A DNA stretch of 64,000 nt from Tepidisphaeraceae bacterium (GCA_035998445.1 DASYHQ010000005.1:62001-126000); one strand, 5' to 3'; positions 35,794 through 44,415 are shown, counted from the first letter of the stretch. The notes: generated from the letters alone by a model not told the origin. Numbers and translations: made by a program.

Positions 35794-35932
35794 CCGTGGC
35801 ATGGGCGTCTCGCCCATGCTTGTTGTAAGGCCGAGCGATCTCGTTTGTGGGTAAATGCACGGTCAGCGCCGCACAGCACTAAAAAATACTCTGTTCCACT
35901 CCGTACGCATGGGCGAGACGCCCATGCCACGG
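35794..35932. repeat. GCATGGGCGTCTCGCCCATGC-family inverted repeat between bioA and bioD
   Basis: CCGTGGCATGGGCGTCTCGC... (35794-) and ...GCGAGACGCCCATGCCACGG (to 35932) flank about 85 nt. Each arm is itself a small palindrome (GCATGGGCG / CGCCCATGC). A second copy lies at 42656-42791. Confidence 0.85.
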
Positions 35933-35948
35933 CCGGAGCGGGCGGCCG

Positions 35949-37352
35949 CTAGAGACTAGAAACCTCTGTCGCGATCGCATCAATGATTCGTTCTAAGTCC
36001 CCCACGGGCATCGCCAGTGGTGGCATCATCACGAGCGTGTCGGCAAGCGGCCGAATGATGATCCCGTGCTTGCGGATGGCTTGGCAGACCGCCGCCCCGA
36101 CGCGCCGCTTGCTGTCGAAGGGTTGCTTCGTCTCGCGGTCGGCAACGAGTTCGATGCCGACCATCAGCCCCTTCTGCCGAAGGTCACCCACGTGCTTCAG
36201 CGGGCGAACCTGTTGATCCAACGCGCCCGCGAGCCACGCGGCCTTCTGCCGTACGCTCGCCAGCAAATCGTTTTTCTCGAAAAGGTCGAGTGACGCCAAC
36301 GCCGCGGCGCAGGCGAGCGGGTTGCCGGTGTACGTGTGACCGTGGAAGAACGTGCGCCCGTCCCACGGTTCACCGAGGAACGCGTCGAAGATCCGCTGGG
36401 TCGCGAACGTTGCCGCCAGTGGCAGGTAGCCGCCGGTGATTCCCTTGGCGACGCACATTAAATCGGGTGACACGCCTTCATGTTCACACGCGAACATGCG
36501 GCCGGTGCGCCCGAATCCCACTGCCACCTCGTCGGCCACCAGCAGCACGTCGTACCTGTCGCACAGCTCTCGCACGCCGCGCAGGAAGCCGGGCGGATGG
36601 ACGATCATTCCCGCGGCGCCCTGCACAATCGGTTCAATGCAGACCGCGGCCAGCCGTTGGTGGTTCTGCTCGAGGATGCGCTTCAGACACGCCAGGCACT
36701 GCGTCTTCACGTCCGAACTTGGCGAACAACCTACGCGGTCGCACGTGTCGTTGTTACAGCCGCACGTGGCGGCAAAACGGTACTCGAAGGGTGTCGGCGC
36801 GTAATGCACCTTAAACAGCATCGGAAAGTACGGCCGATGAAACGCCGTCGTCCGGCCGATGCTCATGGCCCCCACCGTATCGCCGTGATACGCCTCGGTG
36901 AACCCGACAAACTCGCACTTCTCCGGCCGACCGACGTTGTACCAGTACTGGGCCGCCAGCTTGAACGCGACCTCCGTCGCGGTCGCGCCCGCGTCGCTGT
37001 AGAACACCTTCGTCAACCCCCGCGGCACGATCTTCATTAACCGCTCGGCCAACAAAATCGCCGGCTCGCTGGCCAGCCCGAGCATGGTCGTGTGCGCCAC
37101 CTTGTCCAGCTGCGCCCGCACCGCGGCGTCGATCTCCGGCACTCGGTGGCCGTGTACGTTGCACCACAAGCTACTGACACCGTCGAGATAGCGGTTGCCG
37201 TCCGAATCGATCAGGTGCATGCCCTCGGCTTCGGTGATGACGAGCGGTTGGTCCTCCATCCACAGCTTCATATGCGTGAACGGGTGCCAGATGTGCCTGC
37301 GGTCCAGGTCGCGCAGCGCTTCGGTTGAAAGATCGGAAGACGTCGTTGTCAT
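35949..37352 (-). CDS. bioA: Adenosylmethionine-8-amino-7-oxononanoate aminotransferase
   Basis: 467 residues. N-terminal RRHIWHPFTHMKLW, substrate segment SSLWCNVHGH, FTEAYHGDTVGAMSIG, VADEVAVGFGRTG, and the PLP lysine K303 in VAKGITGGYLPL all fit BioA. It transfers the amino group of SAM to KAPA in biotin synthesis. Between about 197 and 222 is a Cys-rich insertion (C197, C199, C204, C209, C219, C222) that could bind a metal, not typical of the E. coli enzyme. Confidence 0.95.
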   Translation of the reverse strand: MTTTSSDLSTEALRDLDRRHIWHPFTHMKLWMEDQPLVITEAEGMHLIDSDGNRYLDGVSSLWCNVHGHRVPEIDAAVRAQLDKVAHTTMLGLASEPAILLAERLMKIVPRGLTKVFYSDAGATATEVAFKLAAQYWYNVGRPEKCEFVGFTEAYHGDTVGAMSIGRTTAFHRPYFPMLFKVHYAPTPFEYRFAATCGCNNDTCDRVGCSPSSDVKTQCLACLKRILEQNHQRLAAVCIEPIVQGAAGMIVHPPGFLRGVRELCDRYDVLLVADEVAVGFGRTGRMFACEHEGVSPDLMCVAKGITGGYLPLAATFATQRIFDAFLGEPWDGRTFFHGHTYTGNPLACAAALASLDLFEKNDLLASVRQKAAWLAGALDQQVRPLKHVGDLRQKGLMVGIELVADRETKQPFDSKRRVGAAVCQAIRKHGIIIRPLADTLVMMPPLAMPVGDLERIIDAIATEVSSL

Positions 37353-37524
37353 GGCGGCCCCACTGTATCGCTAAGCACCGCACGTGGCACGTGCCGCTGC
37401 CACACCGCCCCACGATCCGGATGACCGACCTGATCCATAGCCGTAGCAGCCTCAGGAAAAAGTGGAGGCTGTTGTTTGGCGGATAGACGCGCCGAGCGGC
37501 TTTCACCACGCTACAATGTGGGCG

Positions 37525-38190
37525 ATGAACCAGTTGGAAGAACTCAGTCCGTTAGAGCGAATGATTCGCCAGCAGCTCATGGATCGCGGCATCCGCGACC
37601 CGCGGGTGTTGGACGCAATGCGTGCCGTGCCGCGCGATCAGTTCATGCCGCGTGAGCTGCGCGAGAAGGCTTACGCCGACGGCGCCGCGCCGATCGGTCA
37701 CGGCCAGACGATCAGCCAGCCGTACATCGTCGCGCTCATGTCGCAGCGGTTGGACGTGCAGGCGAACCACCGCGTGCTTGAGATCGGTACCGGCACCGGT
37801 TACCAGACGGCAGTGCTGGCGCAGCTGGCGAAAGAGGTCTACACGATCGAGCGCATCAAGCCGTTGCTCGACGAGGCATTCGAACGGCTGCTGTCGCGCG
37901 GCTACAAGAACGTCCACTTCCGCCACGCCGACGGCACGCTCGGCTGGCCGGGCATCGGCACGTTCGACCGCATCCTGATCACCGCCGGCGCGCCCACGTT
38001 GCCCGAGAAGATGCTGCGCGACCAGCTCGCCGATGGTGGCCTCGCATTGCTGCCCATCGGCCCGATGGAAAGCCAGATGCTGACCGAGGTCCAACGCTAC
38101 GGCGACCGCTTGGAAACCGTCGACGTCTGCCCGGTTAGGTTTGTCAAACTGATCGGCACCGAAGGCTGGAGCGAAACAGAAGGTGGGTGA
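37525..38190 (+). CDS. pcm: Protein-L-isoaspartate O-methyltransferase
   Basis: 221 residues from the ATG of MNQLEELSPLERMIRQQL (an alternative ATG lies 9 nt upstream). Signature elements: VPRDQFMP, GHGQTISQPYIVALM, SAM-binding VLEIGTGTGYQTAVLAQLA, and HADGTLGWPGIGTFDRILITAGAP. It repairs isoaspartyl residues in damaged proteins by SAM-dependent methylation. Monocistronic; a long palindrome separates it from recG. Confidence 0.95.
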   Translation: MNQLEELSPLERMIRQQLMDRGIRDPRVLDAMRAVPRDQFMPRELREKAYADGAAPIGHGQTISQPYIVALMSQRLDVQANHRVLEIGTGTGYQTAVLAQLAKEVYTIERIKPLLDEAFERLLSRGYKNVHFRHADGTLGWPGIGTFDRILITAGAPTLPEKMLRDQLADGGLALLPIGPMESQMLTEVQRYGDRLETVDVCPVRFVKLIGTEGWSETEGG

Positions 38191-38220
38191 GCACAAGCGC
38201 CGCCTGCCTCCCCCCAAATT

Positions 38221-38323
38221 GTCATCGCAAAGGGAGCCTAAGGCGACCTGAGGGATCTCGATCGACCGGACGGCGCTTGCCTTGGGAGATCCCTGAGGTC
38301 GACAAGCCTCCCGTCGGGATGAC
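38221..38323. repeat. GTCATC...GATGAC long palindrome between pcm and recG
   Basis: GTCATCGCAAAGGGAGCC... faces ...AAGCCTCCCGTCGGGATGAC, with inner arms GACCTGAGGGATCTC / GAGATCCCTGAGGTC. Same family as 17973-18077 and 42839-42943. Confidence 0.85.
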
Positions 38324-38382
38324 ACTCCGAGTGAGCTTGCAGTTTGCTCTGGAGCATCCGCTTCGGCCATCATACTGTCGGA

Positions 38383-40443
38383 ATGTCTGCCGCCCCCATC
38401 ACCACCCTTGAAGGTATCGGCCCCAACCGCGCCAAGGCGTTCGCGGAACTGGGCGTGAACACGCTCGATGAGTTGCTGAACTACTTCCCGCGCGACTACC
38501 GCTCCGAGTCCGCCGAGCGGCGGATCGCGGATTTGATCGAGGACGAAACCCAACCCGCGCGCGGGGAAGTGGTAGCGGTCGATTATCTCGCCGGGGGTCG
38601 CCGCCCGCGGTTCGAAGCGACGCTGGACGACGGCAGTGGCAAGATGGGGATGGTCTTCTTCAACGGCGCCTACTTGCGAAACAAGATCCGCCCGGGCATG
38701 CACCTGCGCGTGAAGGGGCGGGTCAAGTTCTTCCGCAACCTGCCGCAGATGAGCAACCCCACGTGGGAGCCCATCGCCACCGATGCTGCGACCATCGAAG
38801 AGGCGGCGTTCATTGCCGTCTACCCCGCCAGCAGCAAGCTGACCAGCGACGCGATCGCACGCACCGTCGCGGCCAACATCGATCGGCTCACGCACGACGT
38901 GAACGAGTGGTTTGCGCCGGACCTGCTGCGCAAGCGCAACCTCATCGGCCGGCGCGAGGCGTACCGCCTCATTCACACGCCGACCAACGAACGCGAGGCC
39001 AAGGCCGCCCGGCGGCGCCTGATGTACGACGAGCTGATGCTGATGCAGCTTGGCCTGGGCCTGGGCAAGCGCCTTCGGGATGGCAGACTGACCGCGCCGG
39101 TCATGCGGCTCGACAAGCTGCTCGACGAGCGCATCCGCGGTCGCTTCGGATTCGATCTCACAAACGCCCAGCAGAACGCCGTCTGGGAGATCATGAAGGA
39201 CCTGCAAAGCGGCCGGCCGATGAACCGCTTGTTGCAGGGTGACGTGGGCAGCGGCAAGACGGTCGTGGCGCTCTACGCGATGCTCGTCGGCGTCGCCAAC
39301 AAGCTGCAGTCGGCCATTCTGGCGCCCACGGAAGTGCTGGCGGAACAGCACTTCCTCACGCTGCGCCGGGCGATGACGGGGTCGACCGTGAACGTCGGCC
39401 TCTACACGTCGCGCACGAAGCGCAACAGCAAATCGCAGATGCTGCGCGATTTGGCCGACGGCAAGGTTCACCTGGCGGTCGGCACGCAGGCGTTGATTCA
39501 AGAGGACATCCGGTTTGCCAATCTGGGCCTTGTCGTGGTGGATGAACAACACCGCCTCGGCGTGCGCCAACGGGCGGTGCTGAAAGACAAAGGGCTGTCG
39601 CCGCACTACCTGGTGATGACCGCCACGCCCATTCCGCGCACGCTGGCGCTGTCGTACTTCGCCGACTTCGACGTCAGCGTGATCGACGAGCTGCCCCCCG
39701 GCCGTGTACCGATCAAGACGCGCTGGGTGACGCCGAAGCAATCGCACGTGGCGTACGATCTGATTCAGCGCGAGGTGGCCGCCGGTCGGCAGGCCTACAT
39801 CGTGCTGCCGCAGATCGAGGACAGCGGCGCTGACGAGGCGAAGTCCGTCATCAAGGAATTCCAACGGCTCTCCACCGGCCCGCTGGCGGGCCTACGACTG
39901 GCGCAATTGCACGGCCAGATGAACGCCGACGAGAAGCACACCGTCATGAGCGCCTTCCGCGACGGCACGATCGACGTGCTGGTGGCGACCACGGTGATCG
40001 AGGTCGGCGTGGACGTGCCCAACGCCACCGTCATGCTCATCGACAACACCGAGCGCTTCGGCCTGTCGCAGTTGCATCAGCTGCGCGGCCGGGTCGGGCG
40101 CGGCACGCACGCGTCTTTCTGCGTGTTGCTGTCGGAGGCGTCCAGCGAGTCGGCGAAGGAGCGCATCACGGCCATGTGCGACACGTCCGACGGCTTCGAG
40201 ATCGCCGAGCGCGACTTGCACCTGCGCGGCCCGGGCGAATTCTTCGGCACGCGGCAGCACGGTTTGCCCGAGTTCAAACTGGCCGACATCACCAGCGAGT
40301 TGGAACTGCTGCACGTGGCCAAGGACGATGCCCTGGAATTGCTCGCGGATGACCCGAAGCTCTCCACCCGTCCGCACGCCGCGCTGCGCGATGCGCTGGC
40401 CGTGCAGTTCGGCGAGACGCTGCGCCTAGCGCAGGTTGGCTAG
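38383..40443 (+). CDS. recG: ATP-dependent DNA helicase RecG
   Basis: 686 residues from the ATG of MSAAPITTLEGIGPNRAKAF (frame open from 38344). An OB-fold wedge domain occupies the N-terminal third. Helicase motifs: LLQGDVGSGKTVVA (about 284-297), VVVDEQHRLGV (about 384-394), TATPIPRTLAL, and ATTVIEVGVDVPNA with QLRGRVGRG. The RecG C-terminal hook DLHLRGPGEFFGTRQHGLP is present. RecG remodels stalled forks and Holliday junctions. Confidence 0.97.
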   Translation: MSAAPITTLEGIGPNRAKAFAELGVNTLDELLNYFPRDYRSESAERRIADLIEDETQPARGEVVAVDYLAGGRRPRFEATLDDGSGKMGMVFFNGAYLRNKIRPGMHLRVKGRVKFFRNLPQMSNPTWEPIATDAATIEEAAFIAVYPASSKLTSDAIARTVAANIDRLTHDVNEWFAPDLLRKRNLIGRREAYRLIHTPTNEREAKAARRRLMYDELMLMQLGLGLGKRLRDGRLTAPVMRLDKLLDERIRGRFGFDLTNAQQNAVWEIMKDLQSGRPMNRLLQGDVGSGKTVVALYAMLVGVANKLQSAILAPTEVLAEQHFLTLRRAMTGSTVNVGLYTSRTKRNSKSQMLRDLADGKVHLAVGTQALIQEDIRFANLGLVVVDEQHRLGVRQRAVLKDKGLSPHYLVMTATPIPRTLALSYFADFDVSVIDELPPGRVPIKTRWVTPKQSHVAYDLIQREVAAGRQAYIVLPQIEDSGADEAKSVIKEFQRLSTGPLAGLRLAQLHGQMNADEKHTVMSAFRDGTIDVLVATTVIEVGVDVPNATVMLIDNTERFGLSQLHQLRGRVGRGTHASFCVLLSEASSESAKERITAMCDTSDGFEIAERDLHLRGPGEFFGTRQHGLPEFKLADITSELELLHVAKDDALELLADDPKLSTRPHAALRDALAVQFGETLRLAQVG

Positions 40444-40509
40444 TCGCCATTGCTTTCAAATCCTGGCGCGTCTATCCGCCCTGCCGTGCCGTCCCTATAA
40501 TCGCGCGTT

Positions 40510-41454
40510 ATGGAAACGCAGACGCTTCGCCTCGGCCACAGCCCCGATCCCGACGACGCCTTCATGTTCTACGGCTTAGCCAAGGACCTGCTGCCCTCCG
40601 GCAAGTGGCGCTTCGAGCATGTGCTGCAGGACATCCAGACGCTGAACCAACGCGCCATGCAGGGCGAGCTGGAGATCACCGCCATCAGCATCCATGCCTA
40701 CCCGTACGTGGCCCACAAGTACGCCCTGACCAGTTGCGGCAGCAGCATGGGCGACAAGTACGGCCCGATGATCGTCACGCGCCAGCCGATGGGCATCGAC
40801 GATTTGCGCGGCAAGACGATCGCGATTCCCGGTGAAATGACGACCGCCTTCCTCACGCTACAGTTGCTGCTCGGCAAGGGATCGAAAGGCAAATTGGACG
40901 ACGCCGGCGCCGCCGCCGGAATGGCCGCCGCGCCCGCGGATCTGCCCAACCGCGCCCACAACCCCGAAGCGTCGCCCGCGTTCTACTACGAGGTCGTCCA
41001 CTTCGACCAGATCCCCGCCTACGTGCGCGACGGCAAGGCCGACGCCGGCCTGCTCATCCACGAGGGCCAGCTGACGTTCGCCAACGAGGGCCTGCACCTC
41101 GTGGTCGACCTTGGCTCCTGGTGGCACGACAAGACCGGCCTCCCCCTGCCCCTCGGCGGCAACTGCATCCGCCGCGATCTGGGCCAGGAGGCCATGCAGG
41201 AGGTGACGAACATCCTGAAAAAAAGCATCCAGTACAGCCTCGACCACCGCGCCGAGGCGGTCGAGTACGCCCTGCAGTTCGGGCGCGACTTAAACCGCGA
41301 GTTGGCCGACAAGTTCGTCGGCATGTACGTCAACGATTGGACGCTAGACTACGGTCCGCGCGGCCGCGCGGCGATCACGCGCTTGCTGAGTGAAGGGGCC
41401 AAGGCGGGCATCGTGCCGGACGTCGGCGAGATCGACTACGTGATGGCCCGATGA
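40510..41454 (+). CDS. mqnD: 1,4-dihydroxy-6-naphthoate synthase (futalosine pathway)
   Basis: 314 residues. LGHSPDPDDAFMFYGLA is the N-terminal MqnD signature, followed by GELEITAISIHAYPYVAHKY and the ADAGLLIHEGQLTF substrate segment of this periplasmic-binding-protein-like enzyme. A low-complexity Ala-rich insertion (about 137-160) is not typical. It converts cyclic dehypoxanthine futalosine to dihydroxynaphthoate, indicating menaquinone synthesis by the futalosine route. Other mqn genes are not in the window. Its last 19 nt overlap the convergent DUF1440-like gene. Confidence 0.93.
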   Translation: METQTLRLGHSPDPDDAFMFYGLAKDLLPSGKWRFEHVLQDIQTLNQRAMQGELEITAISIHAYPYVAHKYALTSCGSSMGDKYGPMIVTRQPMGIDDLRGKTIAIPGEMTTAFLTLQLLLGKGSKGKLDDAGAAAGMAAAPADLPNRAHNPEASPAFYYEVVHFDQIPAYVRDGKADAGLLIHEGQLTFANEGLHLVVDLGSWWHDKTGLPLPLGGNCIRRDLGQEAMQEVTNILKKSIQYSLDHRAEAVEYALQFGRDLNRELADKFVGMYVNDWTLDYGPRGRAAITRLLSEGAKAGIVPDVGEIDYVMAR

Positions 41455-42083
41455 CGCGCGGTGCGACTCGCACGGTTGGTGGGTGACACCGCCATCACGC
41501 GCATAGCTGTGTGCAAGCCTGCGCCGAACGCCAAATGCGCCGCCAACACATAAGCGTGCCGTCTTAACGGTGTCCGCTGCGGGGGATCGCCGAAGCCGAT
41601 CAGCGGCATGGCGATCTCATCGCCCATCAACCAGACGGCGGTGCCGAAGAGCGTGCCGTGGCCGGACTGTACGAGCGGTCGCATGCGGGTCGTCGACAGC
41701 GCGCCGTAGACCATCCCGGCCGCGGCGCCGAAGGCGAAGTGGAACACGGTGCCCAAGGGGCGGCGCGTGTGGGTTGGCAACCGAGAACCCGTGACGATTT
41801 GCCCCAATTTGTCGGCGGCCCGCTCGCTTTCGGCGCGTTCGTGATGATGCGAGCGCGGTTCCCCCTGTGGCCACTGCCCTTTGCCCACGCCCGCGTTGGC
41901 CAACCGCCTGCGGGCCTCGTGTTTATCGGCCGGCTTCTGCGCCATCGCCAACGCCGCCCGCGACCAGCTGGCCATGAACGCCACCATCACCGCAGTGCCC
42001 ACTAATCCACCGACCGCGCCCGTGAAGGCCGCCCGGGATGTGCTCGTTTCACCGATGGTAATTCGCTGGATTCGCATCAACAT
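41436..42083 (-). CDS. DUF1440-like membrane protein
   Basis: 215 residues. Hydrophobic helices at about 20-45, 105-125, 140-155 and 180-198. AFTGAVGGLVGTAVMVAFM and FHFAFGAAAGMVYGAL match the pattern of DUF1440 inner-membrane proteins; a His-rich loop (SHHHERAESERA) lies between. The 3' end overlaps mqnD by 19 nt. The region upstream of its start (from 42084) leads into the 42-bp repeat array, which would lie in or before its 5' untranslated region. Confidence 0.65.
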   Translation of the reverse strand: MLMRIQRITIGETSTSRAAFTGAVGGLVGTAVMVAFMASWSRAALAMAQKPADKHEARRRLANAGVGKGQWPQGEPRSHHHERAESERAADKLGQIVTGSRLPTHTRRPLGTVFHFAFGAAAGMVYGALSTTRMRPLVQSGHGTLFGTAVWLMGDEIAMPLIGFGDPPQRTPLRRHAYVLAAHLAFGAGLHTAMRVMAVSPTNRASRTARHRAIT

Positions 42084-42251
42084 CCAATATTACCGGCCCC
42101 CAGTGCGGTCGTCGGCTGTGAAAATCGTCCGCACGGCGGCAATCGTGCCGAGCGCGACCACTGGGATCGACCTTATCGCCGATAAGTTCCGCTTTACCGC
42201 CCTGTCCGTCCACTTCACGTCTCCTAAACAGTTGGTTTCGCCCGCGCCGCC

Positions 42252-42487
42252 GTGTCGGGCCGACATGTACCGACACGACACGGGACCGGAAACGTGTCGA
42301 TACGACTCTCCCCGACACGCCGGAGAAAGAAATTCGTGTCGATACGCCGTTCCCCGACACGTCAACAAAGAGAAAGAGTGTCGGTACGCCGCTCCCCGAC
42401 ACGACGGCGCCGTGAAAGAGTGTCGGTACGCCGCTCCCCGACACGTCAGCGCGGAGAAAGCGTGTCGATACGCCGCTCCCCGACACG
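42252..42487. repeat. Regular array: six 26-nt palindromic repeats with 16-nt spacers
   Basis: Repeats start at 42252, 42294, 42336, 42378, 42420 and 42462, each exactly 42 nt apart. The consensus begins GTGTCGGTACGCCGCTCCCC and ends GACACG. The ends GTGTCGG and CCGACAC are complementary, giving a 6-7-bp stem with an 11-nt loop. The first copy is divergent, and units 3 and 4 are identical. The 16-nt spacers differ but several end in GAGAAAGA-like sequence, so they look like eroded repeat rather than captured DNA. The period is a multiple of three, so long frames cross it; from an ATG at 42265 one reads five C-R-Y-x-x-P-R-H units with six-residue linkers. Confidence 0.9.
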
Positions 42488-42655
42488 TTTTCTTCGAGAT
42501 CGTGTTGAATATTATCGGCGGCGACTGAACGTCTTGCTCGCCCGATCGCTTCGTACGGCAGGATTAGCACACGCACGGCGGCGCCGTCCAGATGTTCGTC
42601 CTTGGAACCGTGCTACCTCAGAGGGTGTTCATTAATACGGTCGCGTTCGCCTTCA
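42488..42655. other. Intergenic DNA after the array
   Basis: No gene, hairpin or promoter that I can support. Part of the 1.2-kb non-coding stretch 42084-43298, which otherwise holds the array and three palindromic elements. Confidence 0.5.
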
Positions 42656-42791
42656 CCGTGGCCTGGGCGTCTCGCTTATGCGTGTGTCAGGTCAGCTGAT
42701 CTGGTTGGTTTTCGAGGCGCGATCGGCGCAACAAGCCCAAACAATCGCTTTCGTTCCAATCCGGCGGCATGGGCGAGACGCCCATGCCACG
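42656..42791. repeat. GCATGGGCGTCTCGCCCATGC-family inverted repeat, second copy
   Basis: CCGTGGCCTGGGCGTCTCGC... (42656-) faces ...GGCGAGACGCCCATGCCACG (to 42791). Compared with 35794-35932 the left arm has mutations (CTTATG for CCCATG) and the interior is weakly similar. Confidence 0.8.
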
Positions 42792-42838
42792 TCCGCAGCG
42801 CACCCATCGGACTTAATAAACACGTTCTCAGGCAGCGA

Positions 42839-42943
42839 GTCATCCCGAGGGGAGCGGTATCCGCTTGAAGGACCTCAAATGACCGACGACGGTCCTCGAC
42901 CGTAACGATCCCTCGGGTCGCTGCCGCTCCCGCTCGGGATGAC
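42839..42943. repeat. GTCATCCCGAG...CTCGGGATGAC long palindrome
   Basis: GTCATCCCGAGGGGAGCGG... pairs with ...CCGCTCCCGCTCGGGATGAC. It has the same plan as the palindromes at 17973 and 38221, with different inner sequence (GGACCTCAAATGACCG / GGTCCTCGACCG). Confidence 0.8.
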
Positions 42944-43025
42944 ACAGTTGCGCCGAGACGCGACACCTGAAGTTGAACCGCCCTAACGAAAACTTCCATC
43001 TCGAGCGGAACGCGCGTCTCCGTAG

Positions 43026-43089
43026 CGTGGCACGGGTTTTCAACCCGTGTTTCCTTCTTGGGGAACACGGGTTGAAAACCCGTGCCACG
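43026..43089. repeat. Perfect 26-bp inverted repeat (GGCACGGGTTTTCAACCCGTG)
   Basis: CGTGGCACGGGTTTTCAACC... (43026-43051) and its exact complement (43064-43089) enclose a 12-nt loop. Each arm contains a nested palindrome, CACGGGTT / AACCCGTG. No T-tract; it resembles the other dispersed palindromes rather than a terminator. Confidence 0.85.
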
Positions 43090-43256
43090 AAATGCCACCG
43101 CTACGATGTTTTGCAATCCGCTCGAAGCGGAGACAACGCCGATGACGCCGAGACGGCGAAGTCAGGAACGAAGCAACGGGATAGCGGACGGTGGGCGTTT
43201 CGTTTCCTGGCGCTTTTGGCGATTCCGTTTGCTCGTCGGACGTTCGTAACACGTTT

Positions 43257-43301
43257 TAGGTTCGGTCTGAGAAAGTTCTTCGTGTTCTCAGACAGAACCT
43301 A
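43257..43301 (-). terminator. Stem-loop at the 3' end of gpsA
   Basis: TAGGTTCGGTCTGAGAA / TTCTCAGACAGAACCTA form a 17-bp stem with one mismatch that begins in the gpsA stop codon. No T-run follows on the minus strand, so an mRNA 3'-end protecting hairpin is as likely as a terminator. Confidence 0.5.
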
Positions 43302-44321
43302 GTGAACCACGCGTTCGCCCTTCGGATCGCGGGTCATCAGTTCGGTGAGCGCAGCGATCACGTCCTTGTCTTCGAACAGCACCGAGTAAAGCGTTTCGGT
43401 GATCGGCATCTCCACGTTGTACTGCCGCGCGAGCATGCGGACCGACTTGGTCGTGGGCACGCCCTCGGCGACGCTGTCCATCTTCGCCAGCACGTCGGCG
43501 AGCTTGCGGCCCTTGCCGATCTGTTCGCCCACGGTGCGGTTGCGGCCCTCGGGGCTTACGCAGGTGGTGATGAGGTCGCCCAGGCCGGCCAGGCCGCCGA
43601 AGGTTTCCTCGCGGGCGCCCATGGCCACGCCGAGGCGGGTGATTTCAACCAAGCCGCGCGTCACCAGCGCGGCCTTGGCGTTGTTGCCCGCTGCCAGGCC
43701 GTCCAGAATGCCCGCGGCGATCGCGATCACGTTCTTCGTCGCGCCGGCCAATTCCACGCCGACCACGTCGCTGTTGGTGTAGACGCGGAACCACTGCGTC
43801 GCGAAGGCATTCTGCACGCGCTGCGCGACGCCGAGATCGTCGCACGCCGCCACCGCGGTGGCCGGCAGGTACTTGGCGATCTCACCGGCGATGTTCGGGC
43901 CCGACAGCGCGACCAGCGAACGCTTCGCGGGCGTAGCCGATTCACCCAATGCGTCGGCGATGATCTGCGTGGGGCGCAGCAGCGTTTCGTTCTCGATGCC
44001 CTTGGCGACGCTGACGACGGGCATGCCCGCCGGCACGTGTGGCCGCAGGCGGCGCCAGACGCCCCCCATGTACTGCGTGGGGATGGCCGACAGGATCATG
44101 GTGGCGCCGTTGAACGCGTCGGCATCGTTGGCGGTCAACCGCACGTTCGCCGGCACGCTCACGCCCGGCAACAGCCGGCGGTTCTCGCGGTCCTGCATGA
44201 GGCGCTCGATCGATTCCTCGAACGCCCCCCACATCGTCACCGAGTGCCCGCCCTGCGTAAGCAGGATCGAGCAAACCGTCGCCATCGCGCCATCGCCGAG
44301 AATCGTTACGTGTTCCGCCAT
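43299..44321 (-). CDS. gpsA: Glycerol-3-phosphate dehydrogenase [NAD(P)+]
   Basis: 340 residues from MAEHVTILGDGAMATVCS; the frame is open to 44360. The N-terminal Rossmann motif is GDGAMA, and conserved GpsA segments follow: SVAKGIE, LSGPNIAGEIAK, GVELAGATKNVIAIAAGI, GLGDLITTC and the basic GRNRTVGEQIGKG. It reduces dihydroxyacetone phosphate to glycerol-3-phosphate for phospholipid synthesis. The upstream neighbour is a divergent oxidoreductase gene. Confidence 0.95.
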   Translation of the reverse strand: MAEHVTILGDGAMATVCSILLTQGGHSVTMWGAFEESIERLMQDRENRRLLPGVSVPANVRLTANDADAFNGATMILSAIPTQYMGGVWRRLRPHVPAGMPVVSVAKGIENETLLRPTQIIADALGESATPAKRSLVALSGPNIAGEIAKYLPATAVAACDDLGVAQRVQNAFATQWFRVYTNSDVVGVELAGATKNVIAIAAGILDGLAAGNNAKAALVTRGLVEITRLGVAMGAREETFGGLAGLGDLITTCVSPEGRNRTVGEQIGKGRKLADVLAKMDSVAEGVPTTKSVRMLARQYNVEMPITETLYSVLFEDKDVIAALTELMTRDPKGERVVH

Positions 44322-44415
44322 CGTGGTGCGAGTTTTACAGGAGCGGCGCGCTTCTGTCACATCGGTGAGTCCCGTCGTCGTCGCGTAACGGTGGCGGATC
44401 GATTACGTTACCCCC

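Noticed and set aside
37552-39864. 770-codon open frame on the minus strand
   Set aside because: It is antisense to pcm and recG, is Arg/His/Ala-rich and shows no family motif: a high-GC shadow frame.
42252-42487. CRISPR array
   Set aside because: Repeats are regular, but the 16-nt spacers are too short, partly similar to each other, and no cas genes are nearby.
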